This document shows positions 1-5,312 of a DNA stretch of 6,102 nt, one piece after another. The notes beneath the pieces were generated by a model. That model did no database searches and was not told the origin of the DNA. It worked only from the letters and a program-made list of their open reading frames with translations. This stretch comes from Robiginitomaculum sp. GTDB taxonomy: Bacteria; Pseudomonadota; Alphaproteobacteria; Caulobacterales; Maricaulaceae. The stretch lies in assembly GCA_002733385.1 (NCBI GenBank), contig NVVO01000003.1:67680-73781 (forward strand). The letters are read 5' to 3'. Within the stretch, counting starts at the first letter, position 1; the number at the start of each line of letters is the position of its first letter. Made by a program: the position numbers and the translations under genes.

Positions 1-2204
1 TTTATGACGCCCGACAGGGTGTATTTTGCCGGCGTATTGGCAATTAAAAGCGGTTTTTTCCAATCCAGCCTTGTCTGCCATTGGCCAAGTTTTATGGGCC
101 CGGACAAGGAGATAGCCTGCTTGTCTGCCTTTAGAGATAGTGTGCCGTCATTAAGGGCAAACCCGCCAATGCCGACCGGAATATTGACCCCGGTAAATTT
201 TCCGTCGAGTTCATAAAGAATACGGCTTTGGTCAAAATGTACGAGTAGCGGCCGGATAATATGAATATTGACATCCCCCGCCCCGCCAAATTTTTGCGGC
301 TCTATACCGTATTTTCTGGCAAATTCAAACGGCGGGAAATTGGTCACCCGCAGCATTTCCGCTACTGTGCCGCTCCCCTTCATGTCAATGGTAAAATCAC
401 CGCCGTAAGGCAATAATTTCGGGATATTGACATGGCCGCTCATAACCTCAAGACCGTCAACAACGCCCGTAGTCAAGAAAAATTTCGAGCTGTTACCGCG
501 CAATATTCCCGTGCCTCTGGCTTGACGTAACCAGGGCATTTTACGCATATACCGGACTTCACCGCCGTTTACATCATAGCGGATATTGAGGTTGTCATCG
601 GCGATAAATCCGTTTTCCATATCATTTTCGTCGATTGCCGCATGAATTTTAAAATTGGTAATTTCGCCGGCTCGCATGGAGTTTACAATCCAGTTGCGCG
701 CCCCCAAAGCAAAGCCGTGGGGCCAAAACCCCAATAATTGCGTTTTGCTCATGGTGCCGTTTATAACGCCATTTGCGCTAACACCGATAAGTTCACCTTG
801 CCCATTGCGGCGCAATCCTGCGGATAAATTGGTTTGGAAAGATCCAAAATCCAGCCGTAATTTATCGAAAATCACATCACCCGTTCTTGCGGTAAACCTG
901 CCTGTGGCCAAGCTTGGTTTGACGGAAAGCGGGCCGTCAAATTTACGGCCAGGATTAAGGCGTGCGGCCCCAATATTGATGTCAAATTCAATCGGACTAT
1001 TGATGAAATCCGGAGCGGTTACACCAGGTATATTCAAAACACCGTCTGCGGTAATATTGAGAGCTTCACTTTCAATTTCTAGAGCTTCAATGGTTATTTG
1101 TTGGTTCTGTTGGTTGAAATCTGCCAAAATAAGCGCATAGGAAAAAGGCTTGAAACTGCTTCCGGTTTTTAACCGTCCCGCCCCGGCGACCAGATTAAAT
1201 TTTAAGGCTTGCAGCCCAGTTTTGGCCGTAACTTTAATATTGGCATCCAAATCAACTGGAGCCTCCAGCAGGCCCATAAAGGCCAAAAATCCGCGTTTTG
1301 GTGCTATTTGGTTGGGCACAAAATTGTTAATGGCAAGATCAATTTCATAGGCCTGCCTGTCAATATTTGTGGATATATTCAAACTAAACGGGGCTATAGA
1401 ACTGTCGTCCAAAACAAGACTGCCATTGGCGTTCACGATTATACTTTCACCGGCGGCAGAAAGCACGCCGTCCAGATCCGTCAAACGCACATCAAGACCG
1501 TCAATATGATCGACAATATATAAATCGGCTTTTGCAACCGCAACTTTTTCAATTTGCGCCAATAAACTCCGGCCAGAAGTTTGCCCAGATACCTGCCCAG
1601 ATCCTTGCCCAGATACCTGTTTGCCGGATTGCCATAACGGCCCAACTTTTTCGACGGTTTCCGGTTTCCCCATAGCCAATTGTATGCGCCCATCTTGTTC
1701 GCGGATGAGTGTTATTGCGCCGCCGACAATATTAAGGCTAACAATTTCGGGCACGGCAAATACATTATTTTTAATTTTAAACCGCCCGCGTACATCTTCG
1801 ATAGTTTGTACCGCCCCACCTTGTTGGCGCACCCGAATATTTTTGGCCCGGATTTCTATCAGCCGCTGTTCATCTATCCAACGAGCGGAATAGGTTTCTA
1901 TATCGGCAGTAGTGCCGTCAAAGGCCTGTGAAAACCAGTTTTCATAATGGGGTTTGACGAATTGTAAATCCACGGACGGGCGGTTCATCAATACACCCAA
2001 CGCCCCCAACCACAAGATTGCTAATGACAAAACCACACTGCCCGCATCCATCAAAACGTGGCCAATAATGTTAAAACCTTTGTTGGAATTTTTGATAAAA
2101 CTATTGATAAAACCCTGGGTAAAACCTAATGCGTTTTTCGTCCAGGTTTTCGCACTTGTCCGGGGTTTCTCAAATACCTTGTCTTGTGTTGTATTTTCGC
2201 TCAT
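1..2204 (-). CDS. AsmA-like / YhdP-type DUF3971 envelope protein, N-terminal 734 residues (3' end outside window)
   Basis: The minus strand is open from an ATG at 2204 to the window edge, with no stop in 734 codons; the C-terminus is missing. The N-terminus is about 50 residues, partly basic, then one hydrophobic segment at about residues 54-73 (VVLSLAILWLGALG core), followed by a long beta-rich region with repeating strands such as DLDANIKVTA. This is the AsmA-like layout: cytoplasmic N-end, one inner-membrane anchor, large periplasmic beta structure. The stretch WPHGFALGARNWIV (W494 to V507) followed by MRAGEI resembles the DUF3971 signature of YhdP-type proteins. Known members (YhdP, TamB, YdbH) bridge the periplasm and help move phospholipids to the outer membrane; that role here is inferred from family. 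E. coli YhdP is about 1,270 residues, so roughly 300-600 residues may lie outside. A GGGGGA ribosome site precedes the ATG by 2-3 bases. The gene diverges from the peroxiredoxin. A small SGQ repeat interrupts residues 197-212. The subfamily is less certain than the superfamily. Confidence 0.85.
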   Translation of the reverse strand, partial: MSENTTQDKVFEKPRTSAKTWTKNALGFTQGFINSFIKNSNKGFNIIGHVLMDAGSVVLSLAILWLGALGVLMNRPSVDLQFVKPHYENWFSQAFDGTTADIETYSARWIDEQRLIEIRAKNIRVRQQGGAVQTIEDVRGRFKIKNNVFAVPEIVSLNIVGGAITLIREQDGRIQLAMGKPETVEKVGPLWQSGKQVSGQGSGQVSGQTSGRSLLAQIEKVAVAKADLYIVDHIDGLDVRLTDLDGVLSAAGESIIVNANGSLVLDDSSIAPFSLNISTNIDRQAYEIDLAINNFVPNQIAPKRGFLAFMGLLEAPVDLDANIKVTAKTGLQALKFNLVAGAGRLKTGSSFKPFSYALILADFNQQNQQITIEALEIESEALNITADGVLNIPGVTAPDFINSPIEFDINIGAARLNPGRKFDGPLSVKPSLATGRFTARTGDVIFDKLRLDFGSFQTNLSAGLRRNGQGELIGVSANGVINGTMSKTQLLGFWPHGFALGARNWIVNSMRAGEITNFKIHAAIDENDMENGFIADDNLNIRYDVNGGEVRYMRKMPWLRQARGTGILRGNSSKFFLTTGVVDGLEVMSGHVNIPKLLPYGGDFTIDMKGSGTVAEMLRVTNFPPFEFARKYGIEPQKFGGAGDVNIHIIRPLLVHFDQSRILYELDGKFTGVNIPVGIGGFALNDGTLSLKADKQAISLSGPIKLGQWQTRLDWKKPLLIANTPAKYTLSGVI
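1582..1617 (-). repeat. In-frame 12-bp tandem repeat (three units) inside the AsmA-like gene
   Basis: Three adjacent 12-bp units on the plus strand read TGCCCAGATACC, TGCCCAGATCCT and TGCCCAGATACC (1582-1593, 1594-1605, 1606-1617). A degenerate relative (GGCCAGAAGTT) follows at 1571-1581. On the coding (minus) strand they encode VSGQ-GSGQ-VSGQ followed by TSGR, at about residues 197-212 of the AsmA-like protein. The unit is a multiple of three, so gain or loss of units would keep the frame. The encoded segment is small, polar and glycine-rich, as expected of a flexible linker between beta-rich parts. Confidence 0.85.
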
Positions 2205-2224
2205 ATGTCCCCCACCAAATATAC

Positions 2225-2229
2225 GGAGG
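2225..2229 (+). promoter_or_regulatory. Shine-Dalgarno site GGAGG that fixes the peroxiredoxin start
   Basis: GGAGG lies five bases before the ATG at 2235. Two in-frame ATGs further upstream (2184 and 2205) have no comparable site and would add residues with no match to the BCP/PrxQ N-terminus; 2184 would also lie inside the divergent gene. This site therefore selects 2235 as the start. Confidence 0.75.
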
Positions 2230-2234
2230 ATAAA

Positions 2235-2711
2235 ATGAGCAATGGAGGTCTGCACATTGCAGAACAAGCACCGGACTTCACCTTGCCGACCGACGGCGGC
2301 GGGGAAATATCATTGTCGAGTTTACGCGGTAACATGGTTGTCCTGTACTTCTATCCCAAAGATATGACGCCGGGATGTACGACCCAGGCTATATCGTTTA
2401 GCGCTTTGAAAAAAGACTTTGCTGCACTTGGGGCGATTATAATTGGCATGTCTAAAGATACTACCAATCGTCACGATAAATTCATAGCAAAACATGATCT
2501 AAATATCACATTGGCATCAGACGTCGACGGTAAAACCAGTGAAACTTACGGGGTCTGGGTGTTGAAAAAGCTTTATGGCCGGGAATATATGGGCATTGAA
2601 CGTTCGACTTTCTTAATCGGGGCGGACGGGAAAATCCTCAATATATGGCGTAAAGTACGGGTCAAAGACCATGCCGAGGCGGTTTTGGCCTTTGCCAAAT
2701 CCGTAACATAA
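2235..2711 (+). CDS. bcp: BCP/PrxQ-type thiol peroxidase (peroxiredoxin) with a single cysteine
   Basis: A 158-residue peroxiredoxin, the usual length for the bacterioferritin comigratory protein (BCP/PrxQ) family, which reduces hydrogen peroxide and organic hydroperoxides in the cytoplasm. Family signatures run in order: APDFTLP (residues 12-18), VVLYFYPKDMTPGCTT (35-50) with the peroxidatic Cys48 and the upstream Thr45/Pro46, the conserved Arg123 in IERSTFLI, and the C-terminal WRKVRVKDHAEAVL. The usual PGCTTEAC motif, which carries a resolving cysteine five residues after the peroxidatic one, is PGCTTQAI here; Ile53 replaces it and the protein has no other cysteine. It should therefore act as a 1-Cys enzyme, needing an external thiol to resolve the sulfenic acid (inference; 1-Cys BCPs are known). 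The ATG at 2235 is chosen for its GGAGG site. The DUF455 gene follows after 4 bp, indicating an operon. The AsmA-like gene diverges 30 bp away, so its promoter must lie within or overlap that gene. Confidence 0.93.
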   Translation: MSNGGLHIAEQAPDFTLPTDGGGEISLSSLRGNMVVLYFYPKDMTPGCTTQAISFSALKKDFAALGAIIIGMSKDTTNRHDKFIAKHDLNITLASDVDGKTSETYGVWVLKKLYGREYMGIERSTFLIGADGKILNIWRKVRVKDHAEAVLAFAKSVT

Positions 2712-2715
2712 AACC

Positions 2716-3516
2716 ATGTCACTACAAGAAATGGCCATAAAGGTTTTACAAGCGTCTTCAGTGGGCGAAAAAATTGCGGCGGCGCACCAGATGGCAACTT
2801 ATTGGCACGGGGAGGCGGACAAGGCCGTAAACTACAGCGGTGCCGTCATATCCACATCGGTGGGCCGGCCGGAAAAACCGGAACTTGTTGACCCCAGACA
2901 CGTCAAACGCAGGCGACTTGGCAGCTTGCAAGGGCGCACCGCCTTGCTCCATGCCATTGCCCATATCGAATTTAACGCCGTAGATCTGGCCGCTGACATG
3001 GTGGCGCGCTTTGGCGGTGATGCGCGTATTTCAGACGACAAACGCCGAGAATTTATTACGGACTGGGTGCAGGTCTGCGACGATGAAGCCCGGCATTTTA
3101 CCATGATCGAAAACCGTTTGTTAGAGCTGGGAAGTTTTTACGGGGCTCTGCCCGCCCATAAAGGTCTCTGGCAAGCCGCCGAAACCACTTGCCATGATCT
3201 GGCCGCACGTCTGGCAGTCGCTCCCATGGTTCTAGAAGCTCGCGGTTTGGATGTTACGCCCGCCATGACCGAAAAGCTCAAAAACGTCGGAGACTTGGAA
3301 AGCGCCGCCATATTAGAGGTGATTTACCGCGAGGAAATAGCCCATGTGGCCGCCGGAACCCGTTGGTTTTACCATATTTGCCAACGGGAAGACCGTGACC
3401 CAGATATCTATTTTAAATCCTTGCTCAAGATCTATTACAAAGGGGTGTTAAAGCCACCTTTTAACACCAAAGCTAGAGAATTGGCAGGCATGCATGCCTC
3501 ATTATATCAAGATTGA
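2716..3516 (+). CDS. DUF455 family ferritin-like protein
   Basis: A 266-residue, mostly alpha-helical soluble protein with no signal peptide or membrane segment, matching by eye the DUF455 family of ferritin-like proteins. The expected metal ligands of a four-helix di-metal site are all visible: Glu85 in AHIEFNAVDLA, Glu124 and His127 in DDEARHF (ExxH), Glu174 in MVLEARGLDV, and Glu207 and His210 in REEIAHV (second ExxH). The C-terminal LKPPFNTKARELAGM is also typical of the family. No precise reaction is established for DUF455 that I can name; a di-iron or mixed-metal oxidase, hydroxylase or metal-handling role is inferred from the fold. The start at 2716 lies 4 bp after the peroxiredoxin stop and has no clear ribosome site, so translational coupling is likely. 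An ATG at 2731 (Met6) is an alternative. Co-transcription with a peroxidase suggests an oxidative-stress or iron context. Confidence 0.88.
   Translation: MSLQEMAIKVLQASSVGEKIAAAHQMATYWHGEADKAVNYSGAVISTSVGRPEKPELVDPRHVKRRRLGSLQGRTALLHAIAHIEFNAVDLAADMVARFGGDARISDDKRREFITDWVQVCDDEARHFTMIENRLLELGSFYGALPAHKGLWQAAETTCHDLAARLAVAPMVLEARGLDVTPAMTEKLKNVGDLESAAILEVIYREEIAHVAAGTRWFYHICQREDRDPDIYFKSLLKIYYKGVLKPPFNTKARELAGMHASLYQD
3444..3468. repeat. Nine-bp perfect inverted repeat near the 3' end of the DUF455 gene
   Basis: GGTGTTAAA (3444-3452) and TTTAACACC (3460-3468) are exact reverse complements separated by 7 bp; a G-U pair could extend the RNA stem to ten pairs around a CCACC loop. The element is 48 bp before the DUF455 stop, inside codons for the conserved KGVLKPPFNTK. 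No T-run follows, so it is not a standard intrinsic terminator. Confidence 0.6.
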
Positions 3517-3532
3517 GGGCTCAAACACTGCC

Positions 3533-3554
3533 TGAACATTAACTGGACATTAAA
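3533..3554. promoter_or_regulatory. Putative CtrA-type box (TTAA-N7-TTAA) upstream of the M23-bactofilin operon
   Basis: TTAACTGGACATTAA at 3539-3553 fits the TTAA-N7-TTAA consensus of the alphaproteobacterial cell-cycle regulator CtrA exactly. It lies within two direct 11-bp half-sites, TGAACATTAAC (3533-3543) and TGGACATTAAA (3544-3554), which match at 9 of 11 positions and are about one helical turn apart, as expected for an OmpR-type response-regulator dimer. It is about 95 bp upstream of the M23 start codon and only 17 bp after the DUF455 stop. Whether it activates or represses, and whether CtrA exists in this organism, cannot be seen here. Confidence 0.45.
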
Positions 3555-3611
3555 TCTTCATGGATTCCCGCCCCCAGAAATATTTTTTTCTTGTAACCTT
3601 GTTAAATCTTC
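3550..3611 (+). repeat. Ten-bp perfect direct repeat TTAAATCTTC in the intergenic region
   Basis: TTAAATCTTC occurs at 3550-3559 and again at 3602-3611, a spacing of 52 bp or about five helical turns, which would put both copies on the same face of the DNA. The first copy overlaps the second half of the CtrA-like box; the second overlaps the promoter-like region before the M23 gene. Two copies may be bound by one regulator, or this may be a local duplication. Confidence 0.5.
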
Positions 3612-3622
3612 TATCCTATAGT
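3591..3622 (+). promoter_or_regulatory. Candidate promoter of the M23-bactofilin operon
   Basis: The stretch just upstream of the M23 gene is AT-rich and holds -35-like TTGTAA (3591-3596) and TTGTTA (3599-3604), and -10-like TATCCT (3612-3617) and TATAGT (3617-3622). No pairing gives the ideal 17-bp spacing: TTGTAA to TATCCT is 15 bp, TTGTAA to TATAGT is 20 bp, and TTGTTA to TATAGT is 12 bp. A promoter somewhere in this gap is likely, because no strong terminator precedes it and the 132-bp spacing breaks the tight operon pattern, but the exact elements are uncertain. Confidence 0.3.
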
Positions 3623-3648
3623 AAAGACCACCTGAAACTCGGGGATTT

Positions 3649-4866
3649 ATGCTAGACATGTCACGAAAAAATATGCGTGAACGCATTGTAAAGACGTTCC
3701 CGGAACGCCAGTTCATCCACAGAACCGGCGGTCAGGTGAACTATTTTATCCTGTCAACCCGGGCGCAAATACTCATGGCCGTGGTAGGTGCATTTCTGAC
3801 ATTGTGGTTTTTATTTACTTTTGTCACCGTGTTGTGGGGGCAAAGCCCATTGCGCTCGTCCTCAAAAGAATTGATGGTGCAAAAAGCCCAATATGAGCGT
3901 TATCTCGTTGATCTTGAGGCTCAGGAAAAAGATGCGCGCACCCTACTGGTCGAGCAACAAGAGCAATTTGAACTTGCGGCAAAGCATTTTGAAAACAAAC
4001 ACAATACCATTATCAGCATGCTCACCAAAGGCGGTATTGCGCCGGGCTCCGAAGAACTTGACCAGGCTAAATATGCCTCCAGTGAAATTTTGATGTCCCC
4101 GGTGATCAGCGATATTATACCCAGGCAGGCACGGGTTGAATTTAACCAACAAATCAGCATGGCGACCGGAACCATTATTGATGCTTCGCTGATTAATCTT
4201 GAACTTGACCAAAATAAAATTTTGTATCAGGGCGAACGTAAAATCCAAGACAAAATTGAAAATGTGCGTGCGGTGTTAAGGGCTACAGGCCTGCCCCTCG
4301 ATTCTATTCTGAAGAATGGCGCAGGCGGAATGGGCGGACCTTTAATCGAAATAAACGACACTAAAACCGCCATCAGCACCCATGTATTTTTGCCCCGCCT
4401 CGACAGCATCAAGGCCAGGGTCGCCGAGACCGAAGCCTTAGAGGCGGCGTTGGCATCTGTGCCTTTGGCTCACCCAATTGACGCGGAAAATTACACCACT
4501 TCGGTGTACGGCACACGTAAAGACCCCTTTACCAAACGTCCGACCATGCATAGCGGCCTGGATATGGCCTCCTACCGTCTTGCGCCCATTGTGGCCACTG
4601 CTGATGCCAAGGTGAAATTTGCCGGGCGGCGGGCTGGATACGGGCGTGTGGTGGAACTTGACCACGGCCACGGCTTTGTCACCCGCTATGCCCATTTGGC
4701 AAAAACCTATGTCAAGCGCGGGCAGAGAGTGGAAAAAGGGGAAAAAATTGCCGGCATGGGGTCGTCTGGACGTTCCACTTCCACCCATTTACATTATGAA
4801 ATCATCTTTGAAAAACGTAGTTATAATCCGCAAAAATTCATGAAAGCCGGCCAATATGTTCAGTAA
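3649..4866 (+). CDS. Membrane-anchored M23 family peptidoglycan endopeptidase (LmdC-like architecture)
   Basis: A 405-residue single-pass membrane protein with a C-terminal M23 (LytM-type) zinc peptidase domain. Order: basic cytoplasmic N-end (1-38), transmembrane helix at about 40-64, a Glu/Gln/Lys-rich probable coiled coil at about 71-118, a linker with further helical parts (about 195-270), then the M23 domain (about 275-400). All catalytic elements are present: zinc ligands His301 and Asp305 (HSGLD) and His382 (HLH), with His349 (RYAHL) and His380 as the remaining active-site histidines. It should be an active enzyme that cuts peptide cross-links of peptidoglycan in the periplasm, unlike degenerate EnvC/NlpD-type activators. 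The bactofilin gene overlaps its end by 11 bp; the layout resembles LmdC of stalked budding alphaproteobacteria, which works with bactofilin BacA. GGGGA lies 3 bases before the ATG at 3649; an in-frame ATG at 3658 has a longer (12-base) spacing and is an alternative start. A CtrA-like box lies upstream. Confidence 0.92.
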   Translation: MLDMSRKNMRERIVKTFPERQFIHRTGGQVNYFILSTRAQILMAVVGAFLTLWFLFTFVTVLWGQSPLRSSSKELMVQKAQYERYLVDLEAQEKDARTLLVEQQEQFELAAKHFENKHNTIISMLTKGGIAPGSEELDQAKYASSEILMSPVISDIIPRQARVEFNQQISMATGTIIDASLINLELDQNKILYQGERKIQDKIENVRAVLRATGLPLDSILKNGAGGMGGPLIEINDTKTAISTHVFLPRLDSIKARVAETEALEAALASVPLAHPIDAENYTTSVYGTRKDPFTKRPTMHSGLDMASYRLAPIVATADAKVKFAGRRAGYGRVVELDHGHGFVTRYAHLAKTYVKRGQRVEKGEKIAGMGSSGRSTSTHLHYEIIFEKRSYNPQKFMKAGQYVQ

Positions 4867-5302
4867 AAACCAACCGTCACCAAGTACACCGCCGAGAAAA
4901 CCAGTCGAAACCGCTAAAAAGCCCGGCATGTCTTCACGAGCAAAAGCGCCCTCCAGCACCCCGTCCATTCTCAGCCGCGATCTGGTTGTGACGGGCGAAA
5001 TCAGCACGGACGGCGACGTGCAAATCGAAGGCCGGTTGGAAGGCAATGTCAAAGCCACCACATTGACCATCGGCGAACAAGGATCGGTCAATGGTAAAAT
5101 CATTGCCGGCACTGTGCTGATCCGCGGGAAAGTCACCGGGAAAATCGACGCAAATACCATAGAAATGACCGAAACCGCCAATGTTATGGCTGACCTGGTG
5201 CAAGATCATTTGACCATAGCCAATGGCGCGTTTTTTGACGGCAAATGTAGCCGCAAGACCAAACCGGCCGGCACAATCCCGACCCCCTCCAAACCACAAT
5301 AA
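4856..5302 (+). CDS. Bactofilin (polymer-forming cytoskeletal protein)
   Basis: A 148-residue bactofilin, which self-assembles without nucleotide into filaments on the inner face of the cytoplasmic membrane. A disordered Pro/Ser/Lys-rich N-tail (1-37) precedes the right-handed beta-helix domain (about 38-131), seen as short repeats: GDVQIEGRLEGNV, TIGEQGSVNGKI, VLIRGKVTGKI, TIEMTETANVMADL, LTIANGAFFDGKC. A short Pro/Lys/Thr-rich tail follows. The first residues, MFSKNQ, resemble the MFSK N-terminus of Caulobacter BacA, which serves as its membrane-targeting sequence; this supports the ATG at 4856 over Met25. The start lies inside the last codons of the M23 gene (11-bp overlap) with only a weak ribosome site, so translational coupling is likely. 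By analogy with CcmA-Csd1 and BacA-LmdC, the filament probably localises or regulates the M23 enzyme for cell-shape control (inference). The next gene converges, with 10 bp between the stops. Confidence 0.93.
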   Translation: MFSKNQPSPSTPPRKPVETAKKPGMSSRAKAPSSTPSILSRDLVVTGEISTDGDVQIEGRLEGNVKATTLTIGEQGSVNGKIIAGTVLIRGKVTGKIDANTIEMTETANVMADLVQDHLTIANGAFFDGKCSRKTKPAGTIPTPSKPQ

Positions 5303-5312
5303 CCCGCACAGA

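Noticed and set aside
655..1140. A 161-codon open frame on the plus strand inside the AsmA-like gene
   Set aside because: It is antisense to a clearly coding minus-strand frame, has a Pro/Ser/Arg-rich low-information composition and resembles no family. It is a shadow of the real gene, as are the other plus-strand frames between 4 and 2238.
2184..2234. A longer peroxiredoxin starting at 2184 or 2205
   Set aside because: The extra residues do not resemble the BCP N-terminus, neither ATG has a ribosome site, and 2184 lies inside the divergent gene. The ATG at 2235 has GGAGG at ideal spacing.
2249..2263. Six-bp inverted repeat TCTGCA-CAT-TGCAGA just after the peroxiredoxin start, considered as an operator
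   Set aside because: Repeats of this size are expected by chance in a window of this length, and it is within coding sequence with no second copy seen.
3560..3590. Possible intrinsic terminator after the DUF455 gene, suggested by a seven-T run at 3583-3589
   Set aside because: The bases before the T-run form no stable hairpin; only a three-pair TGG/CCA stem could be found.
4438..4788. A 116-codon minus-strand frame opposite the M23 catalytic domain
   Set aside because: The plus strand encodes an intact M23 active site across the same region, and the antisense product resembles nothing known.
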